Below, piece after piece: positions 32,574-44,914 of a DNA stretch of 64,000 bases. How positions within the stretch are numbered: the stretch's first letter is position 1; every line of letters starts with the position of its first letter. This stretch comes from Paraphaeosphaeria minitans (Eukaryota; Ascomycota; Dothideomycetes; Pleosporales; Didymosphaeriaceae), in the NCBI GenBank assembly GCA_015832175.1, contig WJXW01000002.1, forward strand, positions 1,364,001 through 1,428,000, given 5' to 3'. Position numbers and translations under genes: made by a program. Below the pieces are notes generated by a model. The model was not told the DNA's origin. It worked only from the letters and a program-made list of their open reading frames with translations, and did not search any database.

Positions 32574-34130
32574 TCACAACGCAGTCAGCGCAGCCACGAC
32601 ACCAGCAGCAAGCAGCGTCCAGCCGCCCGCAAGCTTACTCGCAGCGCCGGTCTTGTCACCAGACTCCTTCGACCCCTCCGTGCTCGTACTCGTGCTCGCG
32701 CTCGCTTGGCCTGTCGGGCTCGACGTCTCGCCGCTGGGTCCGTTGGCACCGTCGTTGCTGAGCAGCTTAAGCGTCAGCCCAGACACCTCGCCGCCAGCCG
32801 AGCCGTAGACCTTGTCCGGGCCCTTAGTGTCGGTGACCTTGACTAGCTTGCCGTTGGTGGGCTTGTCGATGCCGTTCTTGATGAGCGTCTGGCAGCCGGG
32901 GCAGATGGCGGGTATGGTGAAGTTTGAGTCAAAAGCGTCATTCGTAATGAGCTTCTTGTCACACTTCGGGGCCGTGATCTTGGAGCCGGTCGCCGTGAAC
33001 TTGGACGTGTCGAGCTTGTTAAACTGCTTCTGGAGGGCGTCATAGTCCTTGCGGAGCGTGACAGTGCCGTTGTCGTTGATGACGGCGATACCGTAGTTGG
33101 AATCTTCCTGGCTGTACTCGTAAACGAGACCGCCGCTCAGGGCAGCCATCTTGTCGCTGTAGAGGGCGGCGACTTCGTCAAACACACGCGGCATGACCTC
33201 GTTGCAGCCGTACTCGGAGAAGAAGACGGGGACGGAACTGTTCTCGAACATATCGACAAGAGTTTCGTACCCCGCGCTCGCGAAAGTGGCGTCGCCGCCG
33301 CACCACGAATATGAGTTGAGGCCGAAGATGTCGGACTCGGAGCCATCGCCGTTGTTGTCGCACTGCATGTACGCCCATGTGTCCTGGAGGATTTCGCGGA
33401 CATCAGCGGCAGAGTAGCCGACAGGGATGGTGCGGTCGGCGTGCTCCTTGATGTACGCCTTCAAATCACGCTGGACGGCCTGTTGCATGTTAGCAGCGCC
33501 TCAATCCCATCACAAGTCCGGACTTACGCGAATGTACTGCGGGTTCACCTTGCCGGTGTCCATGTCGTTCATGACCTCGTTCGCGGAGAAGAAGGCCAGC
33601 GTGTTGGGGTAGTTCTTGAAGTTCTCCACGACGCCAAAGATCCTCGTGAGGTAGTCCTTGTGGTAGCTCGTCCACGGCTCCGCGCGGTTGATGCTCTCGC
33701 CGGATTGCGGGCCGTTGACATCGATGATCATGTAGATACCGGCCGAGTTGAAGATGGACGCGCAGTCGTCGTGGTTGAGCGTGGGATCCACGTTGTACAC
33801 GCGGATCGTGTTGGCACCAAGCTTCTGCAGCATGATGGCGTCGCGCAGGCAGACAGACTTGTTCGTCAGGGGGTCGCTACCCTCCTGGGGCTTGTAGCCT
33901 GCCTGGCCGCCGGGCTGGTAGTCGACGCCAACTATCATGAAGCGCTTCTTCGTGACTGTGTCGATGAAATCCTGGCCCTGCACCTCTACGGGGTGGACGG
34001 CCACGGCGACGCTCGTCAAGAGCCCGGTGAGCACCGCGAGAGAATTGAAGAGCTGGCTCGTCATTAGCTGGGTTCGCACATTTGGTACGCTGTGCGAGAA
34101 GAGATCGAGACTGGGACTTACCGAGCGCAT
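32574..34130 (-). CDS. GPI-anchored 1,3-beta-glucanosyltransferase, GH72 (Gel/Gas family)
   Basis: Three exons (34130-34122, 34067-33528, 33479-32574) give 484 residues. The enzyme cuts and re-joins beta-1,3-glucan at the outer face of the plasma membrane during wall building. The signal peptide is about residues 1-27 (FNSLAVLTGLLTSVAVAV). The GH72 domain has RFMIVGVDYQPGG, LGANTIRVYNVDP, the acid-base Glu in FFSANEVMND (E167) and the nucleophile in FFSEYGCNE (E272). There is no CBM43/X8 domain after it, so this is the short Gel1-like type. A Ser/Thr-rich spacer (SASTSTSTEGSKESG) and the hydrophobic ending GGWTLLAAGVVAALTAL mark GPI attachment. Exon 1 is only nine bases (Met-Arg-Ser), supported by a perfect GTAAGT donor and a 54-base intron; a start at the Met five codons later would also keep the signal peptide. 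Confidence 0.95.
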
Positions 34131-35224
34131 CTTGGAGAGAGGGAGAGAGTGTATGTGCGCGTGGGATAAATAGCCAAGAAGCGAGTATCAACGAGCTTCA
34201 GCGAGCGTGAATGAGTGTCGAGCAAGTCCCGTCCTCTGTCGTCCAAAAACAAGGGAAATGGTGCAAGTGTCCAGGTAGGTAGGTAGGTATCCAGCTGCTC
34301 GCCTCAAATACCAACAGCGCTCAACCAGCTCTTTCCAATGCCAATTCCAGAGGGCAAGACTCGACGCGAAAATCAACCGATCCAGGAGTAACGTCGGGAC
34401 AAGTGTGTGAAAGTAAAGAGCGAACGTGCCTCGAGCACAGCAAATGCGCAGCAGCAATTGTCTCGCACGCGAAAATCGAACGTGTCGTGAGAGAGGGAGG
34501 GAGGGAGGGAGGGAGGGAGGAAGAGGGCGAGAGAGGGAAAGAGCGCACCGCCCGTCTGCCCGCCTGCCCGCTTGCGGGAAATGGCACTGACAACGCAAAT
34601 AATCCTCTACGCCCGATGCATCGTGAGATGGACTCCCATCTCCGAAAGATTGGCAGTGGCTTGTGCCGCTGGGCGACATCAAACGGCTGCCTGCTTCCGC
34701 CAATCAGCGCGCCAGTTCCGAGTAGCCGTCTTCGCGCCCCGTTTCACCCGTGTCCGAGGTCCGACGAGAGGTGCACAGTTGGGGTGCGTACAGGTCAACC
34801 TGACTTGACTGCTGACCAGAATTCTGCACAGTTAGACCCCAAGGGTCGCCATTAGGGAAACATGCACAGTTGCTGGGCTTGCACTACGGACCCTGAACTG
34901 TGTCGCTTCTGTGGTGGTGTACCTATGCTCTGAACATGCAGGATTTTAGCTATGTCTTACCTATACCTACAAGGCTCTCTGGTTATCCGGCATCTTCACT
35001 TAATACATGCATTTGAGCAACCTCTCGTGCTCGTTTTGCCGCGGCCTCACAGTCGCTTTGTTGCGGAGCACCGTGCGTGAGGCAGTGTACTATAGATGCT
35101 ATACTCTCCGCATTCATCTACATGCTCTACAATCATTGTATGCCCATGTCCACTGTACATCTATGCTACATATCCTCTGCCGTATCCACGAAACCCTCTC
35201 CTAACCTTTCGCCGAAGCAAATCT
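34131..35224. other. Intergenic, GH72 promoter and 3' flank of Arf-GEF gene
   Basis: Contains a TAGGTAGGTAGGTAT motif at 34275-34289 and a (GGGA)n microsatellite at 34492-34521, both within a few hundred bases upstream of the GH72 gene. No gene is supported. Confidence 0.55.
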
Positions 35225-38200
35225 TCACGCCCCCGCCGCCTCCTCGCCTGCCTTCTCGTCTTTTGAGCCTCCCTCGGTCGCCTTCTCATCTTCCTTCCCC
35301 TTTGCTTCAGCATCCTTAGCTCTCCGCTCGCCCTTCGGCTTCTTCGTCTCTTCAGGGAAAAGCTCGCCGAAAAAGTTGGGCAGGAAACGATTGATCCTCT
35401 TCCATGTCTCATTCCACAGCTCCTCCTTCTCTGGCTTCTCATCCGGCGGAACAAGATACCCGCCGCTCGACATGACAAGCAGCATATTCTTCAGATTCTC
35501 GCTGACCGCCTCCTCGAGGTTGTCGCCCTGTCCGCTATTAATCAAGCGGTCCATGATGGTAATAATCTTCAGCCAGAGGTCCAGCAGATCGTCCGTCTCC
35601 GAGAGCAGCGTGAGGTAGTGCAAAAAGACCTTGGAGAGCAGTGTCGCCGCCCGGACGCGGGTTTCACTCATCCCGAGGGGGTCGGATTGGTATACCTCGG
35701 GCTTGAGGAGCTGTGTGATGAGAGGGAATAGGACCTCGCTGAAGATGGCCGTCCATTCCTGGTGCTCTGGGGATGCGAGTTCGTTGGAGAGTAGGGTTCG
35801 TTGCAACGCTCCAAACGCTTGTTGCCGCATTTCGCGGCACGGGTTGAGGCATTGATGCGTGAGCGTCTTTAGGATTGGTGACCAGTAGGCTGTCCAGGCT
35901 GCAACATGTGAGTACTGATGCACGTGCTGTACAGGACATGTTTCATACCTTCGGTCGTCTCAAGATGTGACTGTTCAATGAAATTGGGCACTCGATTGGT
36001 CATTTGGAAAACAATGGTCATGGCGGTGCTCCCGCGCACGACAATTTCGTCGCTCCTACTCAATGTCAGCGTGGTTAAGATTACCTCTGTGGAATAAGTA
36101 CTCAGGCTTCTTGGGCTTGAGAGCTTTGCCTCGCTTCACCGCCTGGTCATACAACTGTTCCTGCCTTGCACCAACCTGAGCTGTAGTTGCAAACTCGTTC
36201 AGCAACGCGATGGCAGCTTCGTAGTTGTCCGCTGTGACACCAGGCAGCGAAGAAGTGGTGAGGTCCTCCACTAGCTGAAAGACATCGCCTGCCGCCTCAG
36301 GTACACGCTGTAACTTGTCCAGGATGGCCCAAAAGTCTGGAGAGCTGGCTAGTTCAACGCGCAGCCCATTCGAACCCTTCAAACAATCTGCCAGGCCCTT
36401 CAACAGTGGACTCGCGCACTGCTTCAGAAGCTCCTCATCGAACTTGGAGAATGTGTGTAAGAGAACAGGAGCTCTGATGAAGTCGTGGTCCTACAGCAGT
36501 TAGCGACAGCTGGAGCGAAATAAGGATACACGTACATTGCTAGCCTTCAAGATGCTCAAGAGGTAGTATACACATCGGGCTATGAGCACAGGGTGCAGCT
36601 TAGCTGCATCCTTGATCACCGTCGACAGGGCATCCGCAACATCTTTCGCTAGCTCTTGCACGGTCTCGTCATCTCTAAGGGCGAGCACGGTAGCTAGTTC
36701 CAAGACAAAGACCAAGCTGGGGTCATAAACCGGCCTGTTGATCTTGGCTTTGTTTCCGTTGGTACGCGGGCTTACTGCCGAGGGAAGCTCAGGTTTCACC
36801 ACAATGACCCTGGGTGAGCCATCTTCGGGTATTTGCTCGAGCAGCGACATCAACAACGACCGAAGTGAGTCCAGCGGTAGCTGACTGATGTTTGCAAGGA
36901 TATCTTCGAAATGGCATTCTTTGACCGTGTCCACCGTGCAGAGCGTGTACTCGATCTCTTGGTCGGATGGCTCCGGAGGCTCGTCGTTTGCAAAGCTGGA
37001 GACATAAGATGACAACGCAGAGAAGATGCCGGTATCTGTAGGACGTTCGTCGCGATCAATGATTTGAGCCGGGCTTTGGAGTGGTATTGGCGGCAATGCC
37101 AACGTTTTCTGGAAAGACAAGAAGTAAGGGGGTATCAAAGAATTGACAAACAAGTTCACCATGATGTGGATGAGCGGCACGTAGGTTAGCATCGTATAGC
37201 GAATCGAGAGCTCAAAACTTACATGATTCCAACCATCTCGTATCGAGGCTTCACTGCCTTTGATAACTTGGAACAACACAACGGTGGCTAGCTGCGCCCT
37301 TCCGTCTCGTCCAAAGCGAACTGCTGTCTCGCTGACCATGACACTCTTTTTCTCTACTTGCACTTCGGTGTTCAACGACGTACTGGGCGGAATGTCTGGA
37401 GCAAGCGTGCTAATGTACGCGAGACATGAGATGATGCGATCTAGCGCATCGGTCAACTGGTATTTTGCGGCGATCTGAGCGCACTGATCAAAGCCTGTAA
37501 CAACACGCGAGAAAACAGCGTCGTCGGTTGCTGACATGAACACATATGACAAAGTGGCTACAATCGGTTTCCAGGTGGCAGCAAACATGTCTGCGTCGAA
37601 CATGTTCGTATCGCAGATGATAAGGTCTGAAGTCGATTGTGTCTTGAGCAAGAGCTCCTTCCATGCGTGGTCATAGGCGTGACGGGTCTCGTGCTCCTCG
37701 GGAAGTATAATCTCACGAGTCTTAATGGATTCGAAGATTGACTTGAGATATTCCGGTTCGAAATCCTTGCCGTCATTAACACCTCGCAAATTCCTCGCAA
37801 AGTCTTCGAACGCCATGCGTTTGTTGCCTTTCAAGTTAGGGCTATGCTGGTCGACGTTGAGCATGATGATGGCATAGCACAGAACGTAGATGGCATCTGC
37901 ATTCGCAATGTCTCCGGCACCAACTTGTTGATGATATTGCACCGAGAATTCGGTCACAATTCTCTCGATGAGGGCTGATTCGCCTGGAAGACGGAAAGTG
38001 TTCAGGAGACGTCGCAGAGCTTCATCGACTCGAAGGGAAGTGAAGTCGACCTGAGCAATGAATGCTTGTAAGATCGCCTCATTGCCTCGCTTCGAGATGA
38101 ATTCCCCAAGAATCTTTTTGTCAACACGACTTGTGCCTTGTAAGATTTGAACTATACTGTTCGGGTCGTCGGGATTCTCGATGATACCTTGAGAAGCTAA

Positions 38201-40197
38201 GAAAGCTATTCCACCTTTAGGTCTTTCGTTGAACTTGGTAGCACCCCGAATGATAATGTTCTTCCGTGAACGCTGTTCGCGAAGTGCCTCTGCGCTGGGA
38301 AAGCCTCCTGTCACGGGCTCATCGTCCAGCCGGTCTGCGATGGACTGAACATACCCCAGCAAGGCGTCCAAGCACAGTGGCGGTACGTTGACTGTGCTCC
38401 ACGTCGCTGAGTCGGGGAACGCATTCCGAGACAGGAGTCCAATAATGTCCATACACACATCATTGCGGTCCGTCTCACAGTCATAGTTGACATACAGCTC
38501 TGCCATAAAAGATGGTATGCGAACCAAGGCGCCGAGGTTCTCGATCATGGCTTCTCGAGCATCGGGTTTCCTAGTCCCTCCCTCCAGGCCAAGCTTCTGC
38601 CGGTCTTTTACCTGTACAGGCGTAGCCCGACCACTCTCGGGGTTCTGTTGCGCAGCGGGTTTGACGAGGCTCGGCGCTTGCGGTACACCTTCGTACAGAG
38701 ACGGTTCTATCCCTGGTTCTATAGGTATGTCCATTCGTGGGAACAGACAGGCGACAAGGTAGGACAAGTACAGCTCCTGCTGCAACTTGAGAACATTTCT
38801 ACATGTAGCCAACAGCGTCCCAGCCACACGCAAAGATTCGTTCAAGATGGCCATGTTCTCTGCTCGGACTAGCTGGAAAAGGTGCCGACAGAGCGTGTCC
38901 TTGGCCAGGTTGGCCAAGCTGGGATGGTTAGCAATCGATGGACCAGCCACCTCAAGTGCAACATCGACAATGCGAAGAGCCATGACACGCATGGTGTCAG
39001 TGTGTAGCCGGTCATGTGGATCGAGTAAGTCAACCAGGACTCTGAATAGTTCTCTGATCGAAGGCAACGAATATGGCTTAATGTCCACGGGCGCTCGTTC
39101 AGCCACGATGGTCCCCGGAAGGTCCAGTGTGCTTCGGTCCGGATTCGGGGCGTTGCTGTCGGTATCACCCTCGCCTTTCTCCGAAAGGCTAGGATGCTGG
39201 GGTTCTTCGACTTTGGTAGGCGCTCCTTCACTCTCACCATTGGTTGTAGGATCCATTTTGAGGCCGTCTGTCTTATCAACGCTATCCAGCTCCTCATCAA
39301 GCTTCTGAAGCTCTTCGGGGGACTCAATCTCCAGCGTCTTCAGCCTCTTGAATATGACGTGACACATGGACACCATGGAAATCTCGGCCGACCTTCGAAG
39401 CAGCTCCGAGAGTCTAGACTGACAGCACATGCTGAGGCCAGTCTCCATCATCTCGCATATGCTCTCGTCTCCCAGCACTTCGCCCGCTTGGCCTGAGACC
39501 ATGCTCTCCATGAGCTTCAATATCCGCAGAAGGACAATCTCGTCGGCTGGGGAGTCGCTCGCTTCGAACCGGCAATGTGTGATGGCGGACGAGAGCTGCT
39601 GCATAGCTTCCGGGAGGCGCGGCGAGTCGCGACTGATGATGTTGTATGACAGGAACTTGGTGATGGCAATCAGTGCGAGCGAGGTGATGGGCGCAGACGT
39701 CGAGGAAGACCTAATCACTTGAAGGAACGGGTGGAGCATTGAGGGGGTGTCAAAGATCCGGATGTCTGGCCGCGCGTTAGCAGAGGCCGAAAAGCAATTC
39801 GGCGCACAGTCACACCTTTGCAGCCCTTCAACTCATTCCGCAGACGCGCAAAGGCAGACATGAGCGGGTTATCCTGCATGCTCTTGCCCTTCTTCCCGCG
39901 CAGGCCCCACCTGCTGGGGACAGCTTCCTCCTGCTCGCCGGTCCCGCCAACGATGCCCTGGCCCGCCCGGTCTCTCTTTTGTACAGCGGGTGTCTTGTTG
40001 GAGGAGCCTCCCAGGATGGCTGCGACTGAAGAATGGGCCCAGCGGGCATGCTTGCGCATGGCAGATGTGACCGTTATACATTCTGTGACCACGAGCGCGA
40101 CTGGGTTGACCGCAACGGGTATGCGCCGGGGCTCCGTGAGCGTAATAGCATCGTTCAGCGTGTCCGGCGACGGGCTTTCGATTTCGTCGTTGGACAT
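35225..40197 (-). CDS. Arf guanine-nucleotide exchange factor, Gea1/Gea2 (GBF1) type with Sec7 domain
   Basis: Five exons (40197-39816, 39765-36536, 36490-36102, 36055-35949, 35898-35225) give 1593 residues if a 57-base segment in exon 2 is retained. The protein activates Arf1 at the cis-Golgi for COPI coat formation. The N-terminal DCB/HUS region includes FDTPSMLHPFLQVIRSSSTS, VLVDLLDPHDRLHTDTMRVM and a conserved VNYDCETDRNDVCMD. The Sec7 domain starts near residue 635 (KFNERPKGGIAFLASQGIIE) and has the glutamic finger in FRLPGESALIERI (E about 723). HDS regions follow, with DGWNH, NLFVNSLIPP, and later QSHLETTE-AWTAYWSPIL. The C-terminus is Lys/Glu-rich (GKEDEKATEGGSKDEKAGEE). The intron at 36056-36101 was chosen so that KPKKPE joins SDEIVVRGS in frame. 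Confidence 0.93.
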
Positions 40198-41163
40198 CTT
40201 GGAGAGGTCGTTTGGGTTGGAGGAGGTACGGTCGGAAGCGGTGGTAGTTTCGCTGGGGGATGCTTGGAGGGGACAGCAACTAGGTAGGTAGGTATACAAC
40301 CAGGTCAGCAAGCTCAGGGCATGAACTTCATGCTCTCGAGAGGAAGTCGCCTGGAAGAGCAGGGTTTGATGATAAAGCAGATATGTAGTGATCGTGTCCT
40401 CATCGGCAGGCTCCCGACAATTGCAAGGCAGCTGCAATTGTCAAAGCTACATTGAACATTGGGAGGTGAAGTGCCAAGCACCGCGGTAGGCCAGGGTGTC
40501 AAATCGCGGCCGGACCCCCGAGCGCCAAAATGTCCCTGAGCAACGTCATTCGAAAAGCTCTCGTTCAAGTGGAGAATGAATACATGTTGCCTGGATACTA
40601 GCTCTGCAAACTGTACCATTCAAGTTTATCACTACGTGATTTGTACTGTCGTGTGCTTGCAACGCTCTGATCTGATCTTTGGACCAATATGCATATTCAC
40701 GAGAACTTAGTCCAATGCCGGCATTGCACACGCGCTCGATATGTTGGTATTCTTACAAACGCAGCGCCCGTCCAAGTCTCGACGCGTAACGCCTCCTCAT
40801 GCAAATTCTAGTATATACACCCGTCATCCCATCCTAGCCAAAGTCTGCAAGCCTCTCCACGCGCCCGCAAACAGGATTCAAAAACAAAATTTGAAAGACA
40901 TCGAGACATGAGCAAGGAGACTAGCTCGTGCAGTCTTTACAAGCCGAGGCTTGACGATGCTGGTTGAAGAGTTTTATCATGTCCGGCGCCCGCAGCGGCT
41001 ATTTAGAGGTATGCGGATGAGGACACAATCATAGCCCTTGCATTGTGTTCGTCAAAGTCGTCGTCGTGTATGAGTCCGGTTGACTCTCTATGCTGAGTCT
41101 GGCACTTCGGGTCTGCGAGATACGTTAGGGCGAGCAATCATAGGTGGCAGGCAGCTAATAGGC
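40198..41163. other. Intergenic, Arf-GEF promoter and Anp1 3' flank
   Basis: Contains a CTAGGTAGGTAGGTATAC motif at 40280-40297. No gene is supported. Confidence 0.5.
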
Positions 41164-42891
41164 TTACTGCTTCGGCACCGCCTTTCCTCTCTCATCGACG
41201 CCCCAGGCCTCGTGTATCTCCTCACGCTTCTCAACGTGCTTCTTTGCGTCGGCGGTGTCTTTCTTCGCGGCCTCCTGAGCCTTCTCCACCTTGGCCTTAT
41301 CGGCTTTTGCTTCTACCTTAAGCTCTTCTTTCGCAGCTTCCTGAGCCTTCTCCTCCTTGGCCTTCTCGGCTTCTGCTTCTTCCTTGGGCTCTTCTTTCGC
41401 AGCCTCCTTCGCCTTCTTGTCCTCTTCCCTCTTTTTCGCTTCCTCCTTCTCCTCGTTCTTCGCTTTCTGAACCAGATCTTGCACAGCTGCCTTCTCCTTC
41501 TCCCAATCACTGCCTTTGTTGTCAAACTGCTCCTTGATTTTATCTTCCTTTTGCTGTTTGGCGGCCTCTTCGGCTTCTTTAGCCTTGCGCTCTTTCTCCA
41601 TCTCTTCCATATGGCGGATGTCGTCGACAGAAGGCTCGTACAAATGCCAGATAGTGTAGTGAGGTAGACCGACGACCGAGAACTTCATGCGCTTGGCCAT
41701 CTATTATATGTTAGTATGGATGTAAAAGCAGGTATGCTAGAATGACTGACCTTGCCAAAACCCTCCGTCTCGGCGTGCTTTTCGAAGCTGAACGCTGGGA
41801 AGTGAACGCCCTGTCGAAAGACCTTCGCCTTGGCGAGAATACTGACACCACCGACACCGTCAATCTCCATCTCCATATCGGGATCACCGTAAGGGTCACG
41901 CAGGTAGGCCAAATGCGGGCGCCAGGTGGCATATTCTGCGTAACCTTCAACAATGACGGCATCCTCGTCAAGAGTATCGGCCAAGGCTAAAGCCGTCTCT
42001 GATTCCTGCCACGAGTTGAGATCGTAAGGTTGCTCTCCACCAAGCCAGTCAGGTAGCGGTCGCCAAACATCTATCAGAATCGGTCAGTAAGTGAATGATG
42101 TCAGTGGCTACGGATAGCTTACTCGGTACGATAACGTCTTTGTTGTGGCGCATGAGGTCCTCCAAGATAGTGAACGGGGCCGTTTCGACATCGACATCTC
42201 TCCAGTAGACCCAGCTGTGTGTCGGCCGGAGCGCAGCGCTCAAAAGCCAGTTACGGGCCTGCGCCATTGACTTACGTCGTCCAGCCTGAGCGGCGAAGCC
42301 GTGTCGGCTCTCCACATCCTGGTTGACCTTTTGTCCGAAGTCCTTCTCCAAGATCGAGATTTCTCCGAATTGGTTCCTCGCCTCTGGGTCTGCCTGAAGC
42401 GCCTCTAGCTTCGAATTGAGCAACTCGAGTGTGTTGTCCTTAGAATCTCCCACCAAAAAAGCGAGATCGATCAAATTGTGCGGGTACGTGAGATTCTTCA
42501 GGTGACCGAAGAACATGGGCAGATGCGGCGCGGCGTCTCGGAGAGGAGCGCAAAGAAGGATGCGCTCTTCCCTTTCCCATCCCCTTGCCGTTCCTTGTAC
42601 ATTGCTCAGATCGTAATATCGCACCGTCTCGAGTTTCGAATCGTCAGTGGAGGCAAGGTAACTAAGCGGGCCCGAGCCCAGATCTGGTCGCAGATCGGGG
42701 AAGAAAAAGAAGAAGCCCGTCAGAAGGATGGAGCCAAAGAGCAGTAATCGCTGTATCAGCTGCCGCCGCCGCCTCAGGGCTGGCTGTGAGCGAGGCTGGA
42801 ATCTGCAATGACAGTGGCAATTAGCATCGTGTGTCCACGAGGAATCATCTTTCAGGGCGGCAGAAAGATGCAGCCGCAGTGGAGCCTGCAT
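41164..42891 (-). CDS. anp1: Anp1-family mannosyltransferase subunit of mannan polymerase
   Basis: Three exons (42891-42123, 42070-41751, 41700-41164) give about 541 residues. Anp1, Mnn9 and Van1 form the Golgi mannan polymerase complexes that extend N-glycan mannose chains. A type II membrane anchor is visible (RRRRQLIQRLLLFGSILLTG then FFFFF). Then come ERILLCAPLRDAAPHLPMFF, HNLIDLAFLVGDSKDNT, the catalytic-type DxD in YWRDVDVETAP, and VWRPLPDWLGGEQPYDLNSW. The last exon begins MAKRMKFSVVGLPHYTIWHL and ends in about 130 residues of Lys/Glu/Ala-rich coiled coil. Yeast Anp1 lacks so long a tail, though filamentous fungi often have one. The start is uncertain: ATGs at 42891, 42981 and 43005 are all in frame, and a spliced leader is also possible. 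Confidence 0.9.
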
Positions 42892-44914
42892 GACAGTGGC
42901 AGACGTACTTGTGCGGTTGAATAGAAAAGGTGCCGCTCCCACCGGTAGATGGGTATGCGGCCTGCCCATTGGAAAAGGCATGGCGATGCATCTTCGACTT
43001 TGCATGTAAGGGCAGCATCCAGGAGAGAGTCTGCGAATTCAGATCGCGCTGGGTTCTCCCTTTGAGCACCCCCGGTCACGTCGACCCGCGAGTTTCGCCG
43101 AGCGCAGTGCAGGGCAGGGCCGAGCACACGACGTTTAGGCGGGTGTGCGATGTGAATTGATGCCACGGGGGCGCGAACGAGTGTGGAGGGATGCGTGAGG
43201 AGCCGCGGTAACCCTTGGCAGTCGATGTCGTCGTACAGGTATCCGGGAAGCCTTGGCTTTTGGTTTATTTCGCTAAGCTGAAGCTGGAGGCCACCGTTGT
43301 CATAGACATGCCCCGATATCCCTGGCGCTGATTACCGAGATAGCGACGTGCAGCGCGGCGTGGGCGGACAAGGAAGGGAGAGCGTGCGAGCGAGCGGCTG
43401 ATAGGCGTCTTCAGCTGGTGCAGATGGATACTGCTTCGGGACTGCGCGATTGCGCTGCCGGCGGAGGTTGAAGGGCAGGGCGGCGTTGGGGCTGTGCCAA
43501 GCGGCTAGACTGATGTTTCAGGACACCTTGTTGGAACCTCGAGAAGTCACTGTTGTGCGTCTGTCGCAGATCCCTTCGATTGCGTGCCCCGTAGGACGCA
43601 GGACCGTCACTGGCTTTCACAGTCTTTACATGTTCATTTACTGTGAAAATGGCTCCCCAACCGACATCTACGACGCGCGGCACGGTGGGGCATTCGAGGG
43701 ATTGCCGGAAGCACATGCGTTTAAGAGTAATTTTATATTGCTATCTGCGACTATGAAATGCACCACTCCTGGCTTCACACCTGACCGGGCTAATAAAGCG
43801 CCTGTCGAGAGTATGCTTTCGCCACTCATCTGTTCAACAACGGTTAGCAAGCATTCGCAGAGACATCGCGCGAACCAGACGATCAGGGCCCGTTGCTCAG
43901 AAAGCCGTTATAGTCATAGTCCGCCGCTGGCCTCCAGTCGCAACAGCCCAAGACGGACCGCCGCGACCTTCGGCACGACAACCGCAATTACGCTCGTTTG
44001 CACAAGCAACTCCACAACTCATCATCCCAGGCCGAAGCCGGTAAAGTGCGGGAGGGCGACCCAGCATTGGATGTCGTTGAATGGATAAGACTGGGTTTTC
44101 ATCATGGCGAGGGAGGGTGTAGAGGAAGAACGTACGGGAGCCAGGCTGTGATATGTCGCTGGTTCGTGAAAGCTAAGGAAAACCTGCATAAACAAATCAG
44201 CAACGATCGCTTAACGAGTAGGGAAGCAACGATAGAGATTTGCGTTAATCAGACAAGGTAAGCTGTGGTATAGAATGTCTTCATGTGGTTCAGTAGCAGA
44301 ACTGAAAATGATACACACATCATAAAACGCGGGATTGGGGTCGCTTGAGACGGTAGGGAAGAAACTTACATAGTGCGAGTATCAATGCGTAAGCTGGCAA
44401 GTCAGTTCTTCACACCATGCATCAGCGTACATCAACGCGCCATGAGATCATTCTCGATCAGTGAGCCTTCGCTCTGAAGCCTTCTGCGAGAAAACAGAAG
44501 TCGATATTTTCCAGCCGCATGCAATGCCCGACATTCGCTCGCGTGGCAAAGCTGAACTAACGTTCAAACATCTACTGTTACTCGTTAGCCGGTGATCTTT
44601 TCCGTGGACTAGCAGCTGGAGCTGAAGAAAGAAGCATCAGATGGTGGTGCATGATAGTTCAGGCTCATCGTAGTCACCAGAACGTAATAGGAAGATATCA
44701 ATCATGAAAATGTACGAGATGTGAGAAGGGCAATAGAAACTTACGCTGTGCGCGAAGCACCTCGAAAGCGAGGTGATGTTAGGAAGACGGAGTTGCGAGC
44801 AAGCGAAGAAAAATAGCAATCGCGAAACCTTGGCGCGTTAGTCAGCAAATTTCTCAACATGATCGTCATTTCCGACTTAGCTCTCTTCACGAACGCGATA
44901 GTGCAACACGCAAG
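42892..44914. other. Intergenic, mostly without supported gene
   Basis: It is the promoter side of both Anp1 (minus) and Mtr3 (plus). A possible small multi-exon plus-strand gene lies at about 43649-44260: an ATG at 43649 opens MAPQPTSTTRGTVGHSRDCR, and a later frame near 43925-44090 reads KTDRRDLRHDNRNYARLHKQ and EGDPALDVVEWIRLG. I could not join these parts with confidence, so no CDS is called. Confidence 0.35.

Noticed and set aside
33441..34067. 208-codon plus-strand frame opposite the GH72 gene
   Set aside because: It is the shadow of a GC-biased coding exon. The minus strand carries an exact enzyme family match.
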